Assembly (NCBI GenBank): GCA_020072565.1
Contig: JAIQGI010000013.1
Span: 62,001 to 126,000, forward strand
Direction: 5' to 3'
DNA from: Terriglobia bacterium
GTDB lineage: Bacteria; Acidobacteriota; UBA6911
Length of the DNA stretch: 64,000 bases
Position numbers and translations under genes: made by a program
Notes under the pieces: generated by a model
Database searches by the model: none
The model's input: the letters and a program-made list of their open reading frames with translations, nothing else
Told to the model about the DNA's origin: nothing
In this document: positions 44,572-53,803 of the stretch, piece by piece
Layout: the number at the start of each line of letters is the position of its first letter
How positions within the stretch are numbered: position 1 is the first letter of the stretch

Positions 44572-47211
44572 ATGACAAAACTGAACGTCGAGCAATCGAC
44601 GAGCCCTCTCGCCTCGCGGCGCTATCTCCCCTGGCTGCTCGTGCTGTTTGTTGGCAGCGGATGTGCGGCCCTCATTTACGAGATCGTCTGGTTGCAGCTG
44701 CTGCAACTGGTGATCGGTTCGTCCGGCATCTCACTGGGCGTGCTGCTGGGAACCTTCATGGGCGGGATGTGCCTGGGCAGCCTGCTGCTGCCGCGGCTGA
44801 TCTCTGACAAGGTCCATCCGCTTCGGGTCTATGCGTTTCTCGAGCTGGGGATCGGGATCATCGGCATCCTGGAGCTGTTCGGCATGCCCTTGATCGCGGA
44901 TTTGTATACGTACTACCTCGGGCACGGCGTGGCCATGCGAGGGTTGGTGGCAGCCGTATGCCTGCTGCCCCCGACCTTCCTGATGGGCGCGACGCTTCCG
45001 GCCATCGCCCGCTGGGTTGAAACCACGCCCGAAGGTGTTTCCTGGATGGGCTTCTTCTACGGCGGGAACATTGCCGGAGCCGTTTTCGGGTGTCTGCTGG
45101 CGGGCTTCTTTCTGCTGCGGGTTTACGATATGCCCACCGCCACCTATGCTGCGGTCGCTATCAATGTTGCAGTCACAACGGTAGCTCTGTTCCTGGCCTC
45201 GAGGACATCCTCTCGTGTCATGTCCACCGACCCGGAGCAATCCCGCACCAGACGCGCACCGGGAGCCGGGGCTGCATATCTTACGATCGCCATGTCGGGC
45301 CTGTGCGCATTGGGTGCCGAGGTTGTCTGGACGCGCCTGTTGTCGCTGATGCTCGGCGCGACGGTCTACACGTTCTCGATCATTCTTGCGGTTTTCCTGG
45401 TCGGACTCGGCATCGGCAGCAGCGTGGGTGCGCTGATGTCACGCACACTCCTGAGGCCGCGTATTGCCCTGGGTGTCTGCCAGATGCTTCTCGCCGGCGC
45501 CGTCGCCTGGGCAGCGTTCATGATTGCCAGGTCCCTGCCCTACTGGCCGATCAATCCCAGCCTCTCGACGGGGGAGTGGGCGCCGTGGCTCACCTTCCAG
45601 CTTGATATCCTGCGCGCCGCCTGGGCGGTGCTGCCGGCGGCAATGCTGTGGGGCGCAAGCTTCCCCCTGGCGCTGGCGACCGTGGCATCGCGAGGCCAGG
45701 ATCCGGGCCGTATGGTGGGCGGAGTGTATGCTGCCAATACGGTGGGAGCGATCGTCGGTTCGCTGGCGTTCAGCATGCTCGTCATCCCCATGGCCGGCAC
45801 GCAGTGGGCCCAACGATGGTTGATTATTCTGTCCGCGGTGTCAGCCCTCGTCGCACTCGCGCCCTTGTTTACCCCTGCTCGACGAGGCGCGCCGCAGGAA
45901 AAAGAACCCGCGCCTGTTCTGGCATTTTCGCCCAGGGCGGTCATCTTCACGCTGCTCTCGCTGGTGATTGTCGGCTTCCTGGTCAATGCCCTTGCCCAGG
46001 TTCCATGGGTGGCGGTTGCCTGGGGCCGATTCTCCGCAACCTGGGTTTCGCAGTCGGTGCCCGGAGTGGTTGCTGAAAAAGATGTGCCTGTGGACCGAAG
46101 CGGACCGGTGTACCGCTATTGCACATATGTCGGCGAGGGGATGAACGTCTCCGTTGCCGTTACGAAATCGACTTCGGGCTGGCGCTATTTCCACGGCGCG
46201 GGCAAGGTGCAGGCTTCCAGCGAAATGCAGGACATGCGCCTCCAACGAATGCTCGGACATCTCTCGGTTCTGGCTCGCAGGAATCCTGACGATGTGAAAG
46301 ACGTATTGGTGGTGGCCTGCGGCGCCGGCGTCACGGCCGGCTCGTTTGTACCCTACCCCAACATCAAACGCATCATCATCTGCGATATAGAGCCGTTGGT
46401 TCCCAAAGTCGTGACCCCGATGTTCGGCGCTCAGAACTACCATATCGTCGACGGGATCGACAAAGAAAACCCCCACATGGTGCAAGGAAAACAGGTCCAG
46501 GTCGCCTACGACGACGGCCGGCACTACATCCGCACCCTCCCCAAAGACGCAAAATTCGACATCATCACCTCCGATCCGATCGACCCCTGGGTCAAAGGCT
46601 GCGCTGCACTGAACACGATCGAGTATTACCAGATGTGCAAAGATCATCTGAATCCAGGCGGCGTGATGAGCCTGTGGATACCTCTGTATGAGAGCAACAC
46701 CGACACCGCAAAGAGCGTCATCGGTACGTTCTTCAAGGTCTTCCCCAACGGGATTCTTTTCAGCAATGACTTGAACGGCGAGGGATACGACGCCGTTCTC
46801 TTGGGCCAGGCGGAGCCGACCCAGATCGACGTTGACAGACTGCAGCAGCGACTCGACAGCGACGAATATCGGCAGGTGAGAGAGTCGCTGACTGAAGTGG
46901 GATTCGGCATGGTCGGGGCCAATCCGGCACAGGGGCCCGACGATGGGGGTGTCGCGGTGGACCTTCTCGCCACTTACGCCGGCCGTGCGGCCGACCTGCA
47001 GGAGTGGATGAAAAACGCGCAGATCAACACCGACAGGAACCTGCGCCTCCAATACCTTGCCGGCATGTGGCTCAACACCTACATCAACACGGTAATTCTG
47101 GACGGCATCCTGCAGTATTACAGGTTCCCCGACGAGGTCTTCGTCGGTTCCGAAGAGCGTATCCAGGCGATGAAACAGGCGCTCGCAAATGCAGGCCGGC
47201 GCGGAAGGTAG
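44572..47211 (+). CDS. Membrane-anchored spermidine-synthase-like fusion protein
   Basis: An 879-residue protein. The N-terminal two thirds carry about 12-14 hydrophobic helices in two blocks (LPWLLVLFVGSGCAALIYEI, MSGLCALGAEVVWTRLLSLM), the membrane domain often found fused to spermidine synthase-like methyl/aminopropyltransferases. From about residue 545 a soluble Rossmann domain follows: VLVVACGAGVTAGSF (SAM/dcSAM loop), IICDIEPLVP and FDIITSDPIDPW, which contains the catalytic Asp. It could transfer an aminopropyl group at the membrane. ATG 44572 is chosen; the open frame before it has no similarity. It is the last gene of the polyamine stretch on the plus strand. Confidence 0.82.
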   Translation: MTKLNVEQSTSPLASRRYLPWLLVLFVGSGCAALIYEIVWLQLLQLVIGSSGISLGVLLGTFMGGMCLGSLLLPRLISDKVHPLRVYAFLELGIGIIGILELFGMPLIADLYTYYLGHGVAMRGLVAAVCLLPPTFLMGATLPAIARWVETTPEGVSWMGFFYGGNIAGAVFGCLLAGFFLLRVYDMPTATYAAVAINVAVTTVALFLASRTSSRVMSTDPEQSRTRRAPGAGAAYLTIAMSGLCALGAEVVWTRLLSLMLGATVYTFSIILAVFLVGLGIGSSVGALMSRTLLRPRIALGVCQMLLAGAVAWAAFMIARSLPYWPINPSLSTGEWAPWLTFQLDILRAAWAVLPAAMLWGASFPLALATVASRGQDPGRMVGGVYAANTVGAIVGSLAFSMLVIPMAGTQWAQRWLIILSAVSALVALAPLFTPARRGAPQEKEPAPVLAFSPRAVIFTLLSLVIVGFLVNALAQVPWVAVAWGRFSATWVSQSVPGVVAEKDVPVDRSGPVYRYCTYVGEGMNVSVAVTKSTSGWRYFHGAGKVQASSEMQDMRLQRMLGHLSVLARRNPDDVKDVLVVACGAGVTAGSFVPYPNIKRIIICDIEPLVPKVVTPMFGAQNYHIVDGIDKENPHMVQGKQVQVAYDDGRHYIRTLPKDAKFDIITSDPIDPWVKGCAALNTIEYYQMCKDHLNPGGVMSLWIPLYESNTDTAKSVIGTFFKVFPNGILFSNDLNGEGYDAVLLGQAEPTQIDVDRLQQRLDSDEYRQVRESLTEVGFGMVGANPAQGPDDGGVAVDLLATYAGRAADLQEWMKNAQINTDRNLRLQYLAGMWLNTYINTVILDGILQYYRFPDEVFVGSEERIQAMKQALANAGRRGR

Positions 47212-47381
47212 ATCGGGAAAAAGCGCTTAGGAGATGAGCATGACAACCAAGGAACTGCTCATTACGGCCGATAAGCGCCCGCTGCACTGCCTGTGATATG
47301 CCCCGTTCGCCAACAGGTGGGATCGGGCCGGCGCCGACGAAGAAGGACCACCGCGATCAGGTGAATCCCGGGTGCTGGGAC

Positions 47382-48836
47382 CTATTTCCCTCGCAGAAAC
47401 ACAGTGAAGCTCGTGAACTGGCGCTTGATCCAGGCCGGATCTTTCAGCGCGGCAGGTCGGAAGGAACTGCAGGGGTCCGGCCACAATTTGTCATAGCAGA
47501 CGACGATGCGACGCTTTACCTCTTCAGCCGCCAGAGAGCCCCGTCCGGGATCGAGATCACCGACGCGAAAAGGCTCCAACCCGGGATAGTAGTACTCAAG
47601 CAGAGGATAAACCACCGGGGCGGACACTGCATCCCCTTCTCGAACGGTGTTGCTCAAAAAGGTGGCCGTGCCGAGCCAATCTGCGGGTTCGCTGCGTGCA
47701 TGGATCTGGCCGATCCATACTGAACCGAGTACCAGCAGGCCCGCAAAAGCCATAGCCGGAGAGCTCAGTTGATAGGGGAGATGCGGCAGGATCGTGAGCC
47801 TTTCTCCCACATAAGACAGGCCATAACCGATAATAAGCAGGAGGGGTGGCGTGGCATGAAGGATATGCCGGATGGCAAAGAAGTATCCCGCCCAGACCTC
47901 TATCAGGAGCAAGGTTGGGATCGGGATGAAGAACCATGTCAGCAACCACATGAGCGACTTGCGCCGGCCGTGGCGGAGCAGCGCCCGGACCCCCGTGATG
48001 GTTCCGATCAGAAGCAGGCCGGCCACCGGATAACTGTTGTCTCCCAACTCCTTGATGAGCCTCAGGACCAGCTTGGGATTCATAATCTCGGAAGCCGGAG
48101 CGAGGAGCGGTTTGGCCCATACAAACCTCATCCAGGGGTAAAAGAGCGCGAAGGCGGCCATAGCCGTCAGTGAGTACATCACCACTTGAGACCACCGGGT
48201 GGGACTAAACTCGAACCTCTGCGTCCCATTTTCTTCCCGATCCTGGATCGCTCCCGGCCGCGGATTCTGAATCGTTGCCAGTACCAGGCCGGCAAACTGG
48301 GAGACGAGAATCAGACTTCCAAGAAAGCTCGTGTAGAGGAGCAGCGCAGATACGCCGGCAATGGGTAGCCAGCCCTGCCATGGCCGATCCTTATCGTATA
48401 GCTGGCGCAGCAGCAGGTCGTAGGAGAGCAACGACAGAAACATGAGCAGGGAGTAAGGCCTTGCCTCCTGGCTGTAATGGTAGGCAAGCGGGAAGAAGGT
48501 GAACAGGGTGGTAGAGTAGAGGGCCACACGATCGCCGAACAGGAAGCGGGCGAGGCGGAAAAAAATCCAGATGGAGAGGGTGCCGAAGATAGCGGCGTGC
48601 AGGCGCAGGGCCCAGGTGGAATCCCCCAGAAGAAGTGTCATCCCTCTCTGCACGAAAAAGTCGAGAGGCGAGGCCAGGTCCATCCCCCCTCGCAGGCGTG
48701 ACAGAATCTCCGCGGGCGAGGCGAACTTGATGATGCGGGCCTGCAAGAGTTCGTCCGTCCAGAGCTGGCGCGTGCCCAAAAACATGAGGCGATGCACCAG
48801 ACCGATTCCCATGATGACGGCAACAAATTTCTTCAT
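47382..48836 (-). CDS. GT39-like integral membrane glycosyltransferase
   Basis: A 484-residue protein with about eleven hydrophobic helices. Its first loop, RQLWTDELLQARIIKFAS, carries the acidic residues expected in the ArnT/PMT family of polyprenyl-phosphate-sugar glycosyltransferases. LRLHAAIFGTLSIWIFFRLA and YHYSQEARPYSLLMFLSLLS are also typical (the SQEARPYS motif is widespread in bacterial GT39 proteins). It probably moves a sugar from a lipid carrier to a lipid or protein in the periplasm. It is transcribed alone on the minus strand. Confidence 0.83.
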   Translation of the reverse strand: MKKFVAVIMGIGLVHRLMFLGTRQLWTDELLQARIIKFASPAEILSRLRGGMDLASPLDFFVQRGMTLLLGDSTWALRLHAAIFGTLSIWIFFRLARFLFGDRVALYSTTLFTFFPLAYHYSQEARPYSLLMFLSLLSYDLLLRQLYDKDRPWQGWLPIAGVSALLLYTSFLGSLILVSQFAGLVLATIQNPRPGAIQDREENGTQRFEFSPTRWSQVVMYSLTAMAAFALFYPWMRFVWAKPLLAPASEIMNPKLVLRLIKELGDNSYPVAGLLLIGTITGVRALLRHGRRKSLMWLLTWFFIPIPTLLLIEVWAGYFFAIRHILHATPPLLLIIGYGLSYVGERLTILPHLPYQLSSPAMAFAGLLVLGSVWIGQIHARSEPADWLGTATFLSNTVREGDAVSAPVVYPLLEYYYPGLEPFRVGDLDPGRGSLAAEEVKRRIVVCYDKLWPDPCSSFRPAALKDPAWIKRQFTSFTVFLRGK

Positions 48837-48968
48837 GCGGATTAAACCAGAGCGAGATGGTCAAACAAGCACTAGAGCCTAACCTCTTCTTCCGTGGAAT
48901 TCAAGCACTCACCACGGTTTAGGCACTGGAATGGGCAATCCGGCCGGAAGACCGGCCGGAGAGTGCGA

Positions 48969-49460
48969 TCAGAGGAAGGCGGTCACGCCGCCGTGAGCAC
49001 TCACCAGATACATATGGTAGAACAGGATCAATATGTAGCAGCAGAGACAGACCCGCGCCATGTAGCGGGCGAGCGCCCATTCCTTGTGGAGAATGATGAT
49101 CGCCAGAGCAAAAGCAGTCATGGCAGCCTTGAGGCTGAAAAAAGCGTAGATCCCTCCCCACGCGATCACCATATTCATGATCGGATTGGCTTCCTGGATA
49201 AATCCTCTCTGGATCTGGAGAACGGTCAGGATGGCGTCCAGGAATGAGAGCCCCAGCACGGCCAGAGCCAGGCTCCAGCTGCCTCGATCATAGATATCCA
49301 CGTACCCGCCGCGGTCAGTCTTGCGCCGTCCCTTGCTGCGCCTGCGACGCTGACTGCTGAACTGGGGCGGAAAGCCAGCCGGCTGTCGACGATCCACGCT
49401 GCGGCGCCGTTCCGGAGACGAAGGCATGACCACAGTGGACTCAGGAGGCGATGTTTTCAT
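48969..49460 (-). CDS. Small four-helix membrane protein, DUF5658-like
   Basis: A 163-residue protein with an Arg/Ser-rich cytosolic N-terminus (RRRRSKGRRKTDRGG) and about three to four helices. Characteristic stretches are LGLSFLDAILTVLQIQRGFI, ANPIMNMVIAWGGIYAFFSL and a final CCYILILFYHMYL. The LDAILT...G...E.NPIM...G pattern fits the DUF5658 family, whose role is unknown. ATG 49460 is preferred to a GTG two codons upstream. Confidence 0.68.
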   Translation of the reverse strand: MKTSPPESTVVMPSSPERRRSVDRRQPAGFPPQFSSQRRRRSKGRRKTDRGGYVDIYDRGSWSLALAVLGLSFLDAILTVLQIQRGFIQEANPIMNMVIAWGGIYAFFSLKAAMTAFALAIIILHKEWALARYMARVCLCCYILILFYHMYLVSAHGGVTAFL

Positions 49461-49600
49461 ATCCACGATAGCATATCGGCGTGCGCACCACGGGCATTAG
49501 CCGCAGAAAACACCTACAGGGCGCGGCTGTCGCATGCTCAACAGAGGCCATGCAATCCCCGCGGAAAGAGTTAGCTTCCCTTCGAAAATTTTAGTGGCTA

Positions 49601-50872
49601 TTATCCGCGGTACGGTCTCTGAAGGAACTTCCTTGCCATATCCTGGGAATTATCAACATCCTTCATCTTGAGCACTGCCTGATACCGCTGGACTGCTTCG
49701 GCTCGCTTTCCCTGGAGATCCAAAACCTGTCCCAACCGCAGTTGCGACAAGGCCTGTTCCCGCTCCGGGGTGTTCGAATTCGCAATGGATTTCCGCAGTT
49801 GATCTTCCGCAGCAGCCAAACGTCCCATCTTGAAGAGCTTGTTCCCCAGGGTGTAGCGAAAGGTCGCCAGGGGAAGCATGCTGTAGTTGGGCTTCCCTGT
49901 TTCCGCCTGGTGCACAACCTCGAGGTACTCGGAAACGGCTTGATCGGCCTGGCCGAGCTTTTCCTGGATCTGAGCAATGTTGATCTGAAAGATGTAGTTT
50001 CGTGGAAAATCGCGATGCAGTTCCTGCGCGTCACGGAGCGCATCCTTGGGTTGCCCTTCATGCATGAGCAGAACCATCTCGAGGATTTTGGCATCGGTCC
50101 TTACATACTCGCCCTTGGTGACCGCGAGGTCGAAGGCTTTGAAACCTTCTTCCTTGGTGCCGCGATATCCGACGAGGGTTGCGAGCCATTTTATGTACCA
50201 GGGTATGCTGCCGACGATGTACTGGTACAAACCGACGGTCATGAAGGCGTCGTAATACTTGGGGTCGAGCTTGAGAACCTGGCGGTCATAATCGTAGGCC
50301 TTGTTGCCAAAACTGAACGCCTTGCGCACGCTGTGGTCAATCGTAATGGAGAAGGATCCCAGGATGCCCTGGGCCGCCCCGAGAAAATAGATCGCATCCG
50401 TGTTCTTGGGGTTCTTGCCCAGAATCCCTTGCGCCAGGCTGCGGCACTCATCGAGATAGTCGAAAAATGCCTTGCGTTGCTCCGGAGGCATGACTTGGCT
50501 GGTTTCCTTAGTGAAAAAAGCCGGCGAGAGAAACAGGTCGAGGTCCAGGTCCTGCCGGCGAAACAGTTCTCTGAGCCAGGCAATGACGCCCAAGTAGAGC
50601 GGAGGCGCAGGATGCTGCGGATGTTGCTTTCGCAGTGTGAGAAAGATCCGCTCCGCCTGATCATAATCCAGGTTGTAGATGCAGTCGAAGCCCGGGCTGG
50701 CCTGGGCCATGAATTCAGGTTCCCGCAGGCTCTGGGCCGGGAGCGTCGACAGGAAGAAGCAGGCTACCAGGAAGCCAGCTACGAATTTGCGTCTGAACGG
50801 CACACGAAGCCCGGGGCGGAGCGGCAAGTTAGTTGAAAGGCGGCTGATATCTGGGTTCACGGGATTTCCCAC
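49601..50872 (-). CDS. Exported TPR-repeat protein
   Basis: A 423-residue protein with an N-terminal export segment (FVAGFLVACFFLSTLPAQS). Helical repeats of TPR type follow: NLDYDQAERIFLTLRKQHPQ, AEDQLRKSIANSNTPEREQA and LRLGQVLDLQGKRAEAVQRY with the usual Ala/Gly/Pro pattern. Middle helices (DAIYFLGAAQGILGSFSITI, AFMTVGLYQYIVGSIPWYIK) resemble a family of periplasmic TPR proteins in Acidobacteria as I recall. It likely scaffolds a complex; no partner is evident. The start is a GTG with a poor ribosome-binding site, so it may begin a few codons later. Confidence 0.72.
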   Translation of the reverse strand: MGNPVNPDISRLSTNLPLRPGLRVPFRRKFVAGFLVACFFLSTLPAQSLREPEFMAQASPGFDCIYNLDYDQAERIFLTLRKQHPQHPAPPLYLGVIAWLRELFRRQDLDLDLFLSPAFFTKETSQVMPPEQRKAFFDYLDECRSLAQGILGKNPKNTDAIYFLGAAQGILGSFSITIDHSVRKAFSFGNKAYDYDRQVLKLDPKYYDAFMTVGLYQYIVGSIPWYIKWLATLVGYRGTKEEGFKAFDLAVTKGEYVRTDAKILEMVLLMHEGQPKDALRDAQELHRDFPRNYIFQINIAQIQEKLGQADQAVSEYLEVVHQAETGKPNYSMLPLATFRYTLGNKLFKMGRLAAAEDQLRKSIANSNTPEREQALSQLRLGQVLDLQGKRAEAVQRYQAVLKMKDVDNSQDMARKFLQRPYRG

Positions 50873-51070
50873 CTCGCAATTATAGATTCAAGCCTGCTAT
50901 CATTCATATGAAATTGCGATCATGGCTCCCGGAATACTATACAATCCGGAATATTCCGGGAGAGAACGCAAGCTCATCCAAATCTGCAGCCACAGGATGT
51001 GGCTTGGAAGCGACGCCCGCTGTGGAATTTTTCGTGTGGCTTGCGGCTCGCAGAAACGCAGGTGCAGTTT

Positions 51071-53332
51071 ATGAAACAAGACCGGCAAGCGGCCCGACCG
51101 GCCCAAGAGGATGGGATTCGCCAGCGGTCCCAGGCTCCGATTTATCTCGATTTCAACGCCACGACCCCAATCGCTCCCGAGGTGGCCGATGCGATGCTCC
51201 CCTATCTTTATGAGCATTTCGGCAATCCGTCGAGTGCCCACCCGTTGGGCGCGGCGGCCAAGCTGGCAGTGGAGCGCGCCCGCATTCAGGTTGCACGGCT
51301 GATTGGAGCCCATCCGGAGGAGATCCTCCTGACCAGTGGCGGTTCTGAGTCGAACAACACGACGATAAAGGGCGTGGCCGCCGCTCTGAAATCTCGCGGG
51401 CGTCATATCATCACGTCCGCCGTCGAGCATCCCGCGGTGCTCGAACCGTGCCGCGCGCTCGAGGCCGATGGCTATCAGATCACCATCCTGCCTGTGGATA
51501 GTGCCGGGCGCGTCGATCCTGAGGATGTTGCCCGCGCCCTCACCCCTGAAACGATCCTCGTCACGATTATGCACGCGAATAATGAAGTGGGCACGATCCA
51601 GCCGATCGCGCGGATCGTGGATATTGCGCACCGGCAGGGCGCGCTGGTGCACACAGATGCCGCCCAGTCGGTCGGCAAGATACCCGTGCGCGTGGATGAT
51701 CTTGGCATCGACTTCCTGACTATCGCCGGGCATAAGCTCTATGCCCCCAAGGGAGTCGGCGCGCTCTACATGCGTTCAGGGATCCGCCTGCCGCAGTTGA
51801 TCCACGGAGCAGCCCACGAACTGGGCCGGCGTGCCGGCACCGAGAACGTGCTGGGCATCGTCGGGCTGGGCAAGGCATGCGAGCTTTGCGCCGAGCGTTT
51901 GGACGGCACCATGGCCCATTGCCGGGCAATGAGGGATCGCCTCTGGCACGGGTTGGAACAGGGCCTGGATTCGCTCCGCCGCAACGGTGACCCGGACGAA
52001 GGGCTGCCGAACACCCTCAGCGTCAGTTTTCGAGGCATCGATGCCGCAACCCTGCTGGCTGAGATCGGTGATCGAGTGGCAGCCTCGGCGGGCGCGGCCT
52101 GTCACGCCCAGGGGGTAACGGTGTCCTCAGTGCTGGAGGCCATGAAAATCCCGTTGGAGTATGCCATGGGCACCGTGAGGTTCTCTGTGGGTCGCAGCAC
52201 GACTGCGGAGGAGATCGACGCTGCCGTCGGCATCGTTGTGGCAGCTGCACGACGCCTGATGCGCAACGATAGCGCCCCGTCCGTCATCGAGAGTGGAGGG
52301 ACGATCCGGTTGACGCGCTTCAGCCACGGTATGGGCTGCGCCTGCAAGCTGCGCCCAAAGGAACTCGAGCAAGTACTGCGCGCTTTGCCTGCGCCCGTGG
52401 ATCCTGCCATTCTCGTAGGCACCGCCACCTCCGACGATGCTGCCGTGTACCGGCTCGGCGAGGACCTCGCCGTGGTCCAGACCGTCGACTTCTTCACGCC
52501 GATAGCGGATGATCCCCGCCTCTTCGGCGCCATCAGCGCCAGCAACTCGCTCAGCGACATCTACGCCATGGGCGCCCGGCCGCTGTTCGCGCTGAGTATT
52601 GTCGCATTCCCCACAAACCGGCTCCCCCTTGACGTCCTGCAGCAGATCCTGCGCGGCGCCGCAGACGCGGCACGCGAGGCAGGCATCGACATCATCGGTG
52701 GCCACAGCATCGAGGATCCCGAACCAAAGTTCGGACTGGCGGTAACCGGCATCGTGCGGCCTGATCGCATTATCACAAACGCCGGAGCGCATCCACGGGA
52801 CGCGCTCGTGCTCACCAAGCCGCTCGGCACAGGAATCGTGGCCGCCGCCGCCCGGCGCGATGCCGCCGATCCCGGGCTGATCGACCTGGCCTTCAGGACG
52901 ATGCGCTCGCTTAACCGCGCGGCAGCCGAAGTCATGGTCGAGGAAAAGGTACATGCCTGCACCGATGTGACCGGATTCGGGCTGCTCGGGCATCTGAGGG
53001 AGATGTGTGCCGGCGCCGGTCTTGACGCCGAGTTGGATCTCCCGGCCGTGCCGCTGCTGGAGGGCGTTCGCGAACTCGCGGAGGCCGATATCGCGCCCGG
53101 CGCCACCCTGGATAATCTTGAGCACTTTTCCCCTCATGTGAGCTGGGCCCGCGAGCGGTCGCGCGCCGACATGCTCATCCTTGCCGACGCACAGACTTCC
53201 GGAGGTTTGTTGATTGCGGTCGCGCCCGAAAGAGCTGCCGCACTCGTGGAAGCTCTCCATGCACGCGGCGTGTCTGCCGCAGCCGTTATCGGCAGATTCC
53301 TCGGCCGTGGCGCCGGCCAGATTTGCATCTAA
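51071..53332 (+). CDS. selD: Cysteine desulfurase / selenide, water dikinase fusion (NifS-SelD)
   Basis: A 753-residue two-domain enzyme. Residues 1-390 are a NifS/IscS-type PLP cysteine desulfurase: IYLDFNATTPIAPEVADAML, SGGSESNNTTIKG, TDAAQSVGKIPV, PLP Lys222 in AGHKLYAPKG and catalytic Cys344 in SAGAACHAQ. Residues about 405-753 are SelD: SHGMGCACKLRPKE with Cys423 and Lys426 at the E. coli Cys17/Lys20 positions, DDAAVYRL, TVDFFTPIADD and DVTGFGLLGHL. The desulfurase half probably supplies selenide to the SelD half, which makes selenophosphate. The active-site position is Cys, not selenocysteine. SelA, SelB and tRNA-Sec were not found in the window. Confidence 0.92.
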   Translation: MKQDRQAARPAQEDGIRQRSQAPIYLDFNATTPIAPEVADAMLPYLYEHFGNPSSAHPLGAAAKLAVERARIQVARLIGAHPEEILLTSGGSESNNTTIKGVAAALKSRGRHIITSAVEHPAVLEPCRALEADGYQITILPVDSAGRVDPEDVARALTPETILVTIMHANNEVGTIQPIARIVDIAHRQGALVHTDAAQSVGKIPVRVDDLGIDFLTIAGHKLYAPKGVGALYMRSGIRLPQLIHGAAHELGRRAGTENVLGIVGLGKACELCAERLDGTMAHCRAMRDRLWHGLEQGLDSLRRNGDPDEGLPNTLSVSFRGIDAATLLAEIGDRVAASAGAACHAQGVTVSSVLEAMKIPLEYAMGTVRFSVGRSTTAEEIDAAVGIVVAAARRLMRNDSAPSVIESGGTIRLTRFSHGMGCACKLRPKELEQVLRALPAPVDPAILVGTATSDDAAVYRLGEDLAVVQTVDFFTPIADDPRLFGAISASNSLSDIYAMGARPLFALSIVAFPTNRLPLDVLQQILRGAADAAREAGIDIIGGHSIEDPEPKFGLAVTGIVRPDRIITNAGAHPRDALVLTKPLGTGIVAAAARRDAADPGLIDLAFRTMRSLNRAAAEVMVEEKVHACTDVTGFGLLGHLREMCAGAGLDAELDLPAVPLLEGVRELAEADIAPGATLDNLEHFSPHVSWARERSRADMLILADAQTSGGLLIAVAPERAAALVEALHARGVSAAAVIGRFLGRGAGQICI

Positions 53333-53803
53333 CGCCGCCGGCCGGACACCGCTTGGCTGTGCCGCACCGCTGGATTTCACATCCAGTCCATCCCAATGCC
53401 CACTGCACATTCGTCGCATGATGGTTCTGAGGTTCCGCCTCTGGAAAGCGCATCGCGGGGGCGATTGGATGTGATGCAAAAGTGGGCAAGCGGGCTGTCA
53501 TTCCATGGCGCCTCTTTGCGGCGCGTGGCGGGCGGCGGGGCCCGATCGGCGGGCATATATGCTTCTTCGGTTTTGTGTGATGCGCGACACACTGGGGCGG
53601 TACCGATCTCTGATAGAGTTCAGCCATTGTGATTGAGTGGGCTATTCAACGTCCTCAAAGACGAAATCGGGTGTAGCCCCCAGGAAACAACAAACGCTGC
53701 TTGTGACCCGCTGTTTGGCAGCATAAGGCTGCTGACTTGCATACGCTGCGAGGAGCCTGTGTGCCACGGTCCAGGGTGCTGGCAGGAAAGGAAGCCCTGA
53801 ACT
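53333..53803. other. Leader region of the cytochrome operon
   Basis: About 470 bases. A tRNA-Sec-like anticodon arm at 53370-53386 lacks the rest of a tRNA. GCAGC-ATAAG-GCTGC near 53720 is a small hairpin 80 bases before the cytochrome start. I looked for a GEMM-type cyclic-dinucleotide riboswitch, which precedes cytochrome genes in some bacteria, and did not find its conserved words. No promoter could be called. Confidence 0.45.

Noticed and set aside
47234-47296. Tiny frame (18-20 codons) with an AGGAG site after the spermidine-synthase-like gene, with an open frame continuing past its TGA
   Set aside because: Considered as a selenoprotein because SelD is present, but there is no SECIS-like hairpin or family similarity and the extension runs into the end of the convergent gene.
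53370-53386. tRNA-Sec-like anticodon arm (CTGGA stem, loop with TCA) right after the NifS-SelD gene
   Set aside because: The arm resembles E. coli selC, but no acceptor stem, T-arm or long variable arm pairs at the right distances, and position 37 of the loop is C. Treated as chance.
53597-53612. Other sigma-54-like words in spacers, and TGGC words near 53510 and 53720
   Set aside because: Spacing between the GG and GC elements is nine or another wrong value; only the two sites at 15861 and 16603 fit.
53590-53803. Possible GEMM-type cyclic-dinucleotide riboswitch before the cytochrome operon
   Set aside because: The conserved GEMM words and tetraloop-receptor arrangement are absent; only small unrelated hairpins are present.
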